Source of the DNA: Sulfuricystis thermophila | Lineage (GTDB): Bacteria > Pseudomonadota > Gammaproteobacteria > Burkholderiales > Rhodocyclaceae | Direction of reading: 5' to 3' | Assembly: GCF_004323595.1 (NCBI RefSeq) | Contig: NZ_AP019373.1 | Location: 124,001-188,000 of the forward strand | Length of the DNA: 64,000 nt | Shown here: piece by piece, positions 56,218 to 64,000 of the stretch | Numbering within the stretch: the stretch's first letter is position 1 | Layout of the letters: every line of letters starts with the position of its first letter | Made by a program: the position numbers and the translations under genes | The notes under the pieces: generated by a model | The model's database searches: none | Told to the model about the DNA's origin: nothing | The model's input: the letters and a program-made list of their open reading frames with translations, nothing else

Positions 56218-57345
56218 TCAAGCCGTGCAGGCTTTGCGGATGCGTTCCAGCGCCCGATCGAGCAAAGTGCGCGTCGTGCCGAAGTTGATCCGCACATACT
56301 GCGCGTAGGCGGAACCCGGCCCGAAGGCGGCACCGTCGGACAGACCAATGCCGGCCTCCTCGAAGAATGCGGCGGGATGTGCGAGGCCGAGTTCGCGGCA
56401 ATCGATCCAGGCGAGGAAACTCGCCTCGACGCGTTCCATCGAGAGATTGGGCAGCGCATTCACGACCTGCTCGACGCGTGCCGCATGGCTGCGCAAGGTA
56501 TCCAGCAATTGCGCACGCCAGGCGCCGCCCTCGCGCAACGCGGCCTCACAGGCGACGAGCCCGAGCACGTTCGGCTGCGGCACGATGCCGTGGGTGGCGC
56601 CCTCGAAGGCATGCCGTAGCGCCGCATCGGGAATGATCGCCCAGGCGCAGCCGAGGCCGGCGAGATTGAAGGTTTTCGACGGCGCCATCAGCGTGATCGT
56701 CCGCGCGGCGATTTCCGGCGCCAGCGCGGCGAACGGTGTGTGCCGGCCGGTGAGCGTCAGATCGCAATGGATCTCGTCCGAGCAGACGACGAGATCGTGC
56801 TTTTCCGCGAGTGCGGCGAGCTGCCACAATTCGTCGCTGCGCCAGGCACGCCCGACCGGATTGTGCGGATGACAAAGCAGGAATAGCCGGCTGCTGCGCA
56901 TGATCGCATCGGCGGCGGCAAAGTCCCAACCCCAGCCCGCTTCGCTCCTCACCAGCGGCAGCGTCATCAGCCTGCGCCGTGCCTTGAGTGGCGCCGACAG
57001 GAAAGGCGGATAGACCGGTGTGGCGGTGAACACCCCATCGCCTGCCATGCCGACCGCGTGGCAGGCAGCATGAAGGCCGGGCACCAGCCCCGGCAGCCAG
57101 ACGAGCCACTCTGCTTCGATGCGCCAGCCGTATTCTCGCTGGCAGTGCTCGATGACGGCCTCGACCAGCGATGGCCAGGGCTCGCCATAGCCGTACAGGC
57201 CACAGGCGATGCGTGCTTGCAGGGCGCCGACGACCGCCGGCGGTGCGGGGAAATCCATGTCGGCGACCCACAGCGGGATCACGTCGCGGCCGGCATACTT
57301 GCGCCAGCGCACCGAGTCTGGCGGCGGCGTGAAATCGAGGCTCAT
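56218..57345 (-). CDS. patB: PatB/MalY-type cystathionine beta-lyase
   Basis: A PLP-dependent C-S lyase of 375 residues. Motifs are VIPLWVADMDFPAPPAV near the N-terminus, LLCHPHNPVGRAW, VVCSDEIHCDLTL and the PLP lysine in LMAPSKTFNLAGLGCA. It would convert cystathionine to homocysteine, and related enzymes release sulfide or thiols from Cys conjugates. It overlaps ftsX by four bases in the same direction, an unusual partner. Confidence 0.92.
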   Translation of the reverse strand: MSLDFTPPPDSVRWRKYAGRDVIPLWVADMDFPAPPAVVGALQARIACGLYGYGEPWPSLVEAVIEHCQREYGWRIEAEWLVWLPGLVPGLHAACHAVGMAGDGVFTATPVYPPFLSAPLKARRRLMTLPLVRSEAGWGWDFAAADAIMRSSRLFLLCHPHNPVGRAWRSDELWQLAALAEKHDLVVCSDEIHCDLTLTGRHTPFAALAPEIAARTITLMAPSKTFNLAGLGCAWAIIPDAALRHAFEGATHGIVPQPNVLGLVACEAALREGGAWRAQLLDTLRSHAARVEQVVNALPNLSMERVEASFLAWIDCRELGLAHPAAFFEEAGIGLSDGAAFGPGSAYAQYVRINFGTTRTLLDRALERIRKACTA

Positions 57346-58217
57346 GCCCCTCGTCCGCGCCAGTCGCAGGCCAGCAATGCACCGCAGCCGCCGAGCAGGA
57401 CAGAAATTCCCAACATGGCGCCGATCTCACGCATGCCGGGCAACGCCAGCGTGAAATCGAAGCCATACAGGCCCGCGAGCTCCGCGACCGGCAGCCGCAA
57501 CCAGAGCATCGTCCCGCTGACGATCAGCCACGCCGTCAAGCCGCCAAAAAAGCCGAGCAGTAGACCTTGCCAGAGGAGGGCCGGTCGGCCGATGTCTGCG
57601 GCTGAAAAAGAGCCGGCATGCGCCTGGGCGCGCTCGATGGCCGCCCGCAGGCGCAAGGCGTTGAAGACGATCGCGATCAGCGCCAGCGTCAACAGGCCGG
57701 CAAGCAGCATGCCGCCGGCCTTCAGCAGACGGTTGATCGCGGCCAGACGGCGCGCCCAGTCGGCATCCACCTGGACATGCTCGATCTCGCGCCACTGGCG
57801 CACCGTCGCGGCCAGCGCATCGAGGGTGGCCGGATCGTCATCGGTCGGCGTGACGACGATCGCATCGGGAAAGGGATTGTCCGGCAGCACGGCGATTGCA
57901 TCCGCCAAGCCGCCGGTGCCCTTGGTTTTCATGCGCGTCAACGTGTCCTCGCGCTTGAGCAGCCGGGTCTTCGCCACACCTGGCAGGGCCTTGAGCCTCT
58001 CTTCGACGGCGAGCGAGGCCTTGCGCTCGGCAGCGACGGGTAAAAACACGGTCAGTTCCGGCGCGGCCGCCGTTCGCTGTGCCAGCGAGGCGAGAGGGGT
58101 GAGCAACAGATAACCGCCGACCGGCAGGGCACACAGCACGCCGATGCCGAGCATCGCCAGCAGGGTATCGACTGGCGCCGCGAACAACCGGCGCAGGGCG
58201 AGCAGCGCTGAAGCCAT
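57342..58217 (-). CDS. ftsX: Cell division protein FtsX
   Basis: FtsX with the ATPase FtsE regulates septal amidases. The 291 residues have an N-terminal membrane helix (about 17-42) and a periplasmic domain (about 55-150, VFLPVAAERKASLAVEERLKAL). Three more helices follow, with the permease motif LLLGFFGGLTAWLIVSGTMLWL. TGAGGAAG stands before the ATG. ftsE, normally directly upstream, is missing; a chemoreceptor gene is there instead. Confidence 0.9.
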   Translation of the reverse strand: MASALLALRRLFAAPVDTLLAMLGIGVLCALPVGGYLLLTPLASLAQRTAAAPELTVFLPVAAERKASLAVEERLKALPGVAKTRLLKREDTLTRMKTKGTGGLADAIAVLPDNPFPDAIVVTPTDDDPATLDALAATVRQWREIEHVQVDADWARRLAAINRLLKAGGMLLAGLLTLALIAIVFNALRLRAAIERAQAHAGSFSAADIGRPALLWQGLLLGFFGGLTAWLIVSGTMLWLRLPVAELAGLYGFDFTLALPGMREIGAMLGISVLLGGCGALLACDWRGRGA

Positions 58218-58222
58218 CTTCC

Positions 58223-60283
58223 TCAGACATGGAACTGCGCGGCCAGCACTTTCAGCTTTGCCGCCAGGGTGCCGACCCTGCGCGCCTCCTCGCTCGAACC
58301 CTGCGCCACCTCGGCATTGTGTGTCGCGCTTTGCGAAATACGTTCCATGTTGCCGGCGATCTCGCGCGTCGCGGCGCTGCTCTCGGCGAGCGCCGCGCCG
58401 ATCGATTCCACCGCCTGGCTGGCTTTCTGCACCGTCCGCTCGACGTTGGCAGCCATCTCGCCGGCATTGGCCGCGCTCTTCGCGCCTTCCGAGACGCTCT
58501 GACTGCTGGCCGCGACTTCGGCGGCCACCGAGCGGCTCACCTCCTGGATGCGCGCGATCATTGCCGCGATCTCCTGGGTCGAATTGCCGGTGCGTTCCGC
58601 GAGCTTGCGCACCTCGTCGGCCACCACGGCGAAGCCGCGGCCCTGTTCGCCGGCGCGTGCGGCTTCGATCGCGGCGTTCAGCGCCAAGAGATTGGTCTGG
58701 TCGGCGATCTCGCGGATCACCAGCACGACGCGGCTGATCTCCTCGGACATCGAGGCCAGATCGGCGATGCGCTGTTCGGTGTCGGCGACCGTGCGCGCGG
58801 CGCTCATGATGTGTTCGGCGGCGGCCCGGCTGGTCGCGGCGCTTTCGCGCGTCGCTTGAGCGGCTGCGGCCGCAGCTTCGAGCGCTTCCCGCGCATTGCC
58901 GCTCATCGCTTCGGTGGAGACGGAGAGCCCCTCGACGGCTTTGGCGATGTCTGAAATCGCGGCGGATTGCGTCTCGGCCGCCTTTACCGTGTCGTTGCTC
59001 GCGGTAATCAACTCGCCACTCGATTGATCCAGCGATCGCGCAGTCTGTTGGATCAGGCCGATGGCCTCGTGCAGGCGGTTTTTCAACATCGCGACGCGTG
59101 ACAGGATGACGGCGAATTCATCCTTTCCTTCGGCGCGGATCACCTGGGAGAGATCGCCACCGGCCATCACGCTGATGAGCCGTTCGGTTTCTCTGGCCTT
59201 GCGGCTGATGTGCACGAGGATGGCGGCTGCCAGAATGCCGCCCAGAATGACGGCGAGCAGCGCGAAGAGCAGGCTGCGCTGGCCTGCTGCCGCAGAGGCC
59301 GCCTTCAGATCGGCCAGCAGCTTCGGCGTCGTTTCGTCGAGACGCTTGATCTCGTCGAGCAACAGCGCCCGCATCTCGCGCCATTTCGGCGTTTCCTCCT
59401 TGACCAGCAGGCTCTTCGCCTCCTCGACTTTCCCGCTCTTGACGAGCTCGAAGAGCTGCTCGTGCAATTTTTTCTGCTCGGCGCGCAAGGCAATGATCCG
59501 CTCGGGCAGGCCGGACTTGAAGGTTTGCCGGTCGAGGGCCTCGGCCTGGGTAACGGCCTTCTCGAAGCTGGACGCGGCTTTCTGGTAATTGTCATAAGCC
59601 TGGGGATTTTGGGGATCCAGCATCGCGTTGCGCAGCGCCTGGCCCATTTGCAGGCCTTGGGCATACATGTTGTAAAAGTCGGTTTGGCGCGCCTGGTCCC
59701 TTTCGATGTAGTCGTGGTAGGAGGTCTCGATTCGGCCGGCGGAAAACTGACTCTCGATCAGCGCGCCGACCAGCAGCCCCATCACTAGCACCGCCACCAG
59801 GGCGAGACGGCTGCCGATCTTCATGTCGTCGAACCAGCCCCAGACGCGCTTTTGTTTCACCTGTCCCTCGTGCAGCCGGATCGAAGGATCCTGACGCATC
59901 TTCGCATAGAGCGCTTCGGCGGCGGCGACTTCCTCGCGGCTGGGCTTGGTGCGCACCGAGGTGTAGCCGCCGCCGGGCCGCGGCGTCACCGCAGCGCGCA
60001 CCCAGTAGTGGTCGCCATTCTTGCAGCGGTTCTTGACCAGGCCCGTCCAGGGGCGGCCTTGCTTGATCGTCTCCCACAGGTCGCGAAAGGCTTCCGGCGG
60101 CATGTCCGGGTGACGCACGATGTTCTGCGGTTGGCCGATCAGTTCTTCTTCGGTGAAGCCGCTGACGGTGCAGAAGTCGTCATTGACGAAGGTGATGCGG
60201 CCTTTCTCGTCGGTATGGGAGATGATCGCGATGTCGCTCGGGTATTGGCGTTCGATGCCGGTGACGGGTTGGTTGTTGCGCAT
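58223..60283 (-). CDS. PAS-domain methyl-accepting chemotaxis protein (Aer-like)
   Basis: A 686-residue chemoreceptor. The N-terminal PAS domain (about 10-120) resembles Aer-type sensors ([31 protein letters not shown] and [19 protein letters not shown]), suggesting redox or oxygen sensing. A membrane helix (about 155-178), a four-helix-bundle segment (about 180-345), a second helix (about 348-370), a HAMP domain and the signalling domain with [21 protein letters not shown] follow. It sits between the FAD dehydrogenase and ftsX. Confidence 0.93.
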   Translation of the reverse strand: MRNNQPVTGIERQYPSDIAIISHTDEKGRITFVNDDFCTVSGFTEEELIGQPQNIVRHPDMPPEAFRDLWETIKQGRPWTGLVKNRCKNGDHYWVRAAVTPRPGGGYTSVRTKPSREEVAAAEALYAKMRQDPSIRLHEGQVKQKRVWGWFDDMKIGSRLALVAVLVMGLLVGALIESQFSAGRIETSYHDYIERDQARQTDFYNMYAQGLQMGQALRNAMLDPQNPQAYDNYQKAASSFEKAVTQAEALDRQTFKSGLPERIIALRAEQKKLHEQLFELVKSGKVEEAKSLLVKEETPKWREMRALLLDEIKRLDETTPKLLADLKAASAAAGQRSLLFALLAVILGGILAAAILVHISRKARETERLISVMAGGDLSQVIRAEGKDEFAVILSRVAMLKNRLHEAIGLIQQTARSLDQSSGELITASNDTVKAAETQSAAISDIAKAVEGLSVSTEAMSGNAREALEAAAAAAQATRESAATSRAAAEHIMSAARTVADTEQRIADLASMSEEISRVVLVIREIADQTNLLALNAAIEAARAGEQGRGFAVVADEVRKLAERTGNSTQEIAAMIARIQEVSRSVAAEVAASSQSVSEGAKSAANAGEMAANVERTVQKASQAVESIGAALAESSAATREIAGNMERISQSATHNAEVAQGSSEEARRVGTLAAKLKVLAAQFHV

Positions 60284-60338
60284 GACGATTCCTCGCGGGG
60301 TTGTCGAATCCCGGCTATTTTTCCAGCGAAAGCGGTTT

Positions 60339-61949
60339 TCAGGAAGCCGCAATAAGGGCCAATGCCTCGGCCACTTCGATGCCATCGACGGCGGCGGAGA
60401 GGATGCCGCCGGCGTAGCCCGCCCCTTCGCCGGCCGGAAACAAGCCTTTGACGTTGAGGCTTTGATAGTCCTTGCCGCGGGTGATGCGCACCGGCGAGGA
60501 AGTGCGCGTCTCGACCCCAGTGAGCACCGCGTCGGGAAGCGCGAAGCCGCGGATCTGCCGGTCGAAGACGGGGATCGCTTCTTTGAGCGCGGCGATGGCG
60601 AACGCCGGCAGCGCCGTGGTGAGGTCGGTGGGCTTCACCGCCGGCTGGTAGGAGGGAACGACGTCGCCGAGATGCTCCGAGGGTCGCCCGGCGAGAAAAT
60701 CTTCCAACCGTTGCCCCGGCGCAGCGTAGTTGCCGCCGCCCAGCTCGAAGGCGCGGCGCTCCCAGCGGCGCTGGAACGCGACGCCGGCGAGCACGTCCTG
60801 CGCATCGAAGTCGGCCGGGGCGACATTGACGACCAGTGCGCTGTTGGCGTTGCGCTCGGCGCGCGAATACTGGCTCATGCCGTTGGTGACGACGCAGCCC
60901 GGCTCGGAGGTCGCCGCGACGACCTGGCCGCCGGGGCACATGCAGAAGCTATAGACGTCACGGCCGCTCGAGGCGTGGTAGACGAGCTTGTAATCCGCCG
61001 CGCCCAACAGCGGATGGCCGGCATATTTGCCGTAGCGCGCGCGGTCGATGAGCGACTGCGGGTGCTCGATGCGCAAACCCACCGCGAAAGGCTTGGCCTC
61101 CATGAACACGCCGCGCCGGCCGAGCATTGCGAAAGTGTCGCGCGCGGAGTGTCCCAACGCCAGCACGACGTGATCGGCGCGCACCGTCTCCCTAGTTTCG
61201 CCCGTCTGCAGGACGAGACCGCGCAGATGGCCGTCTTCGATGATGAGGTCTTCGAGGCGGGTCTGAAAGCGGATCTCGCCGCCCAGGGCCTCGATCTCGG
61301 CGCGCATCTTCTCGACCATCGAAACGAGCCGAAAGGTGCCGATGTGCGGGCGATTGACCCACAGGATTTCCTCCGGTGCCCCGGCCTTGACGAATTCGCT
61401 CAGCACCTTGCGGGAAAGATGCCGTGGGTCGCGGATCTGTGTGTAGAGCTTGCCGTCCGAAAACGTGCCGGCGCCGCCTTCGCCGAACTGGACATTCGAC
61501 TCGGGATGGAGGTTGTGGCGACGCCAGAGATCCCAGGTGTCCCGGGTGCGCTCGCGCACCTTTTTGCCGCGCTCCAGCACCAGCGGCTTGAAGCCCATCT
61601 GCGCCAGGATCAGCGCGGCGAAGATGCCAGCCGGGCCGAAACCGACGACGACCGGGCGCAGGAAATTTCCCTGCGGCGCACGGGTGACGAAGCGATAGCG
61701 CATGTCTGGCGTCGGCTTGACGTGCGGATCGTTGGCAAAGCGTGCCAGCACCGCCGCCTCGTCGGCGACTTCGAGATCGAGGCTATAGACGAACTGTAGC
61801 GCATTCTTCTTGCGCGCATCCGGGCTGCGTTTGAAGATTTCCAGCCTCAGCAGCTCGGCAGGTCTGATGCCGAGCCGCTCAAGGACGGCGGCGGTGAGCT
61901 CCTCCGCCGTGTGCTCCAGCGGTAGCCGCAGTTCGGTGACCCTGATCAC
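60339..61949 (-). CDS. FAD-dependent dehydrogenase of unknown substrate
   Basis: A 536-residue flavoprotein of the uncharacterised NAD(FAD)-utilising dehydrogenase type. An N-terminal lead domain (about 1-75) precedes [20 protein letters not shown], the FAD-binding motif. [21 protein letters not shown] and [14 protein letters not shown] are typical, and [21 protein letters not shown] closes the FAD site. I place the start at GTG 61949, overlapping the ftsY stop in GTGA, so the pair is translationally coupled. Function is not known. Confidence 0.88.
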   Translation of the reverse strand: MIRVTELRLPLEHTAEELTAAVLERLGIRPAELLRLEIFKRSPDARKKNALQFVYSLDLEVADEAAVLARFANDPHVKPTPDMRYRFVTRAPQGNFLRPVVVGFGPAGIFAALILAQMGFKPLVLERGKKVRERTRDTWDLWRRHNLHPESNVQFGEGGAGTFSDGKLYTQIRDPRHLSRKVLSEFVKAGAPEEILWVNRPHIGTFRLVSMVEKMRAEIEALGGEIRFQTRLEDLIIEDGHLRGLVLQTGETRETVRADHVVLALGHSARDTFAMLGRRGVFMEAKPFAVGLRIEHPQSLIDRARYGKYAGHPLLGAADYKLVYHASSGRDVYSFCMCPGGQVVAATSEPGCVVTNGMSQYSRAERNANSALVVNVAPADFDAQDVLAGVAFQRRWERRAFELGGGNYAAPGQRLEDFLAGRPSEHLGDVVPSYQPAVKPTDLTTALPAFAIAALKEAIPVFDRQIRGFALPDAVLTGVETRTSSPVRITRGKDYQSLNVKGLFPAGEGAGYAGGILSAAVDGIEVAEALALIAAS

Positions 61950-62911
61950 GCGCCGAACAATGCCTCGACGAACGCGCGCGCCTTGAACGGCTGCAAGTCG
62001 TCGATGCCTTCGCCGACGCCGATGAAGCGCACCGGCTTCGGGCACTGGCGCGCAATCGCCGCGAGCACGCCGCCCTTCGCGGTGCCATCGAGCTTGGTGA
62101 CGATCAGCCCCGTGACATGGATCGCCTTGTCGAAGGCTTTGACCTGGGCAATCGCATTCTGGCCGATGTTGGCGTCGAGCACCAAGAGCACCTCGTGCGG
62201 CCCGCTGGGCTCCGCCTTCTGGATCACGCGGCGCACCTTGGCGATTTCCTCCATGAGATGCAGTTGTGTGGGCAGGCGGCCCGCAGTATCGGCCATCACG
62301 ATGTCCACCCCGCGGGCGCGCGCGGCGGAAATCGCGTCGAACACGACGGCGGCCGGATCACCACTCTCCTGGCTGACTACGGTGACGTCGTTCCTGCGTC
62401 CCCATTCGGCGAGCTGCTCGCGCGCCGCGGCGCGGAAAGTGTCGCCGGCGGCAAGCAGCACGCTCCGGCCCTCCTTCTGGAACTGCTTGGCGAGCTTGCC
62501 GATCGAGGTGGTCTTGCCGGCGCCATTGACCCCGGCGATCATGATGATGAACGGCTTGTGCGCGCCGACTTCGAGCGGCGCTTCCAGCGGCTTGAGGAGT
62601 TCCGTCATCAGGTCGATGAGCGCCGCGCGCAACTGGGCCGGCGCTTCGAGCTTTTCTTTCTTGACCTTCGCCTTGAGCTGATCGAGCAGCCATTGCGTCG
62701 CCTCGACGCCGCAATCGGCCATCAAGAGCGTCGCTTCGAGCTCTTCGAGCAGTTCGTCGTCGATCTTCGCGCGCGAAAAGAGTTCGGAAAGTGGGGTGGT
62801 GAGCGCGGCGCGCGTCTTCGCCAGGCCGGCTTTGAGGCGCTCGCTCCAGGAAGGCTTGGCGGCGTCAGGCGCTCGATCGACGGGCTTGTCTTTCTTCAGG
62901 AAACCAAACAT
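61946..62911 (-). CDS. ftsY: Signal recognition particle receptor FtsY
   Basis: FtsY is the SRP receptor GTPase for membrane-protein targeting. The 321 residues have a short charged N-terminus, the four-helix N domain (about 30-105) and the G domain with GVNGAGKTTSIGKLA (G1), LLAAGDTFRAAAREQL, MADTAGRLPTQ (G3) and VTKLDGTAKGG (G4). It is divergent from the M16 peptidase gene. Confidence 0.97.
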   Translation of the reverse strand: MFGFLKKDKPVDRAPDAAKPSWSERLKAGLAKTRAALTTPLSELFSRAKIDDELLEELEATLLMADCGVEATQWLLDQLKAKVKKEKLEAPAQLRAALIDLMTELLKPLEAPLEVGAHKPFIIMIAGVNGAGKTTSIGKLAKQFQKEGRSVLLAAGDTFRAAAREQLAEWGRRNDVTVVSQESGDPAAVVFDAISAARARGVDIVMADTAGRLPTQLHLMEEIAKVRRVIQKAEPSGPHEVLLVLDANIGQNAIAQVKAFDKAIHVTGLIVTKLDGTAKGGVLAAIARQCPKPVRFIGVGEGIDDLQPFKARAFVEALFGA

Positions 62912-62984
62912 GCGCGGGATGTGTCGTAAGAGGGTTGCGCGCTAAGATGCGCCTGCTCGATTCTATCAGCCGCTTGAAAAACTC

Positions 62985-64000
62985 ATGAAAAACAGATCGT
63001 TTCTCGCCTGCGCCCTGCTGGTTGCCGTCCTGCCGGCGCCGACTTTTGCAAACCCCTTCGAGACCACGCTGAAGAATGGTCTCAAGGTGATCGTCAAGGA
63101 AGACCACCGCGCGCCGACCGCCGTGCATATGGTCTGGTATCGCGCTGGCAGCATGGACGAGAAGGACGGCACCTCGGGTGTCGCCCATGTGCTCGAACAC
63201 ATGATGTTCAAGGGCACCAAGACCGTGAAACCAGGCGAGTTCAACCAGCGCGTCGCCGCAGCGGGCGGACGCGACAATGCCTTCACCAGCCTCGATTACA
63301 CGGCCTATTTCCAGATCGTGCCGAAAGAAGCGCTCCCTGAGATGATGCGGCTGGAAGCCGACCGGATGGCGAATCTCACGCTCAAAGCCGAGGAATTCAC
63401 CAGCGAAATCGAGGTCGTCAAGGAAGAACGGCGGCTGCGCACCGAGGACAACCCGCAGGCGCGCGTTTATGAAACCCTGAACGCCGCGGCTTTCCTGGCG
63501 CACCCCTACCGCCGGCCGATCATCGGCTGGATGAACGATCTCGACAACATGAGCTGGCGCGATGCGCGCGAGTGGTATCGCGCTTGGTATGCGCCGAACA
63601 ACGCCTATGTCGTCGTGGTGGGCGATGTCGATCATCGCGAGGTGTTCCGGCTCGCCGAAGCGACCTATGGCCGGCACAAGGCAAAACCCCTGCCGGAACG
63701 CAAGCCGCAGAAGGAACCGCCACAACGCGGCGAGCGACGCGCGATCGTCAAGGCGCCCGCCGAGCTGCCCTATCTTTTGATGGCCTGGAAGGTGCCCAAG
63801 CTCGTCGATATCGATCAGGATCGCGAGCCCTTCGCGCTCGAAGTGCTCGCAGCACTCCTCGATGGCAACGACGCGGCGCGTTTTCCCAAGCGCCTGGTGC
63901 GTAGTGAGAAGATCGCCCAGTCGGCCTCGGCCGGCTACGACGCGATCCTCCGTGGCGAAGCGCAATTCGTCCTCGCCGGCCAGCCGGCGGCCGGCCGCAC
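62985..64000 (+). CDS. M16-family zinc peptidase (3' end outside window)
   Basis: The first 338 residues of an exported M16 peptidase. A signal peptide (about 1-21) precedes the N-terminal domain with TLKNGLKVIVKEDHRAP, the inverted zinc motif HVLEHMMFKGT and the downstream Glu in EIEVVKEERR. GRDNAFTSLDYTAYFQIV is also typical. The frame is open at the window end. The end of the signal peptide ([10 protein letters not shown]) is encoded by a copy of the 26-bp repeat, as though the repeat now supplies the cleavage region. Confidence 0.95.
   Translation, partial: MKNRSFLACALLVAVLPAPTFANPFETTLKNGLKVIVKEDHRAPTAVHMVWYRAGSMDEKDGTSGVAHVLEHMMFKGTKTVKPGEFNQRVAAAGGRDNAFTSLDYTAYFQIVPKEALPEMMRLEADRMANLTLKAEEFTSEIEVVKEERRLRTEDNPQARVYETLNAAAFLAHPYRRPIIGWMNDLDNMSWRDAREWYRAWYAPNNAYVVVVGDVDHREVFRLAEATYGRHKAKPLPERKPQKEPPQRGERRAIVKAPAELPYLLMAWKVPKLVDIDQDREPFALEVLAALLDGNDAARFPKRLVRSEKIAQSASAGYDAILRGEAQFVLAGQPAAGR
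63021..63046 (-). repeat. 26-bp dispersed repeat, copy in the M16 signal peptide
   Basis: GTTGCCGTCCTGCCGGCGCC followed by GACTTT, three changes from consensus, read in frame as VAVLPAPTF at the signal peptidase region. Confidence 0.7.

Overview
The window is a high-GC chromosomal segment that looks like a betaproteobacterium, probably of the Rhodocyclales/Nitrosomonadales type. This rests on gene order (ybeY-ybeX-lnt, glyQ-glyS-gmhB-plsC, mreBCD-mrdA-rodA-rlpA-dacA-ybeD-lipB-lipA, gatC-gatA-gatB) and on protein motifs, not on a database search. It is almost fully coding. Genes are tightly packed, with many ATGA or GTGA stop/start overlaps. There is one tRNA gene. I see no rRNA, CRISPR array, prophage or intact transposase.

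Layout. 1-8.4 kb (+): ybeY (cut by the window edge), ybeX, lnt, glyQS, gmhB, plsC and a YgjP-type metallopeptidase. 8.4-15.7 kb (-): a class III nucleotide cyclase fused to a hemerythrin domain, a CAT-anticodon tRNA with a copy of its 3' end nearby, a B12-type radical SAM protein, a yqjD/yqjE/yqjK-like set split by a chemoreceptor gene, and xthA. 15.7-20.8 kb: pyrE and a DUF4124-like protein (+), then gatC-gatA-lipoprotein-gatB (-). 21.1-32.3 kb (+): the rod-shape and peptidoglycan operon running into dat, ybeD, lipB, a ccdAB toxin-antitoxin pair and lipA. 32.3-45.9 kb: a phosphate-starvation region. Two GT4 glycosyltransferases flank a PlcP-like phospholipase C (-). Divergently lie olsB and a frameshifted olsA-like acyltransferase (+), then a PhoX-family phosphatase, then pstS-pstC-pstA-pstB-phoU-phoB-phoR (-). 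46-52 kb: rep helicase (+), then cca, an NDUFA9-like protein and slt (-). 52-58 kb: 5-formyl-THF cyclo-ligase, two c-di-GMP-type signalling proteins, patB and ftsX. 58-64 kb: a PAS chemoreceptor, a FAD dehydrogenase, ftsY and an M16 peptidase cut by the window end.

The most interesting system is the block at 32.3-45.9 kb. It carries a likely complete set for replacing membrane phospholipids when phosphate is short. PlcP would release diacylglycerol, the GT4 enzymes would glycosylate it, and OlsB/OlsA would make phosphate-free ornithine lipid. This set lies beside PhoX, the Pst transporter and PhoB/PhoR. A near-perfect Pho box lies before pstS and an 11-bp-periodic Pho-box-like array lies before olsB. 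The olsA-like gene has a one-base frameshift, so this strain may stop at lyso-ornithine lipid, or the base may be a sequencing error.

Unexplained structure includes a roughly 26-bp dispersed repeat with about ten copies, several read in frame inside proteins. There is also a repeat of about 185 bp in two inverted copies, each just upstream of a gene. A MITE-like 208-bp element with 16-bp inverted ends and a TGA duplication lies between ccdB and lipA. ftsE is absent from its usual place between ftsY and ftsX.
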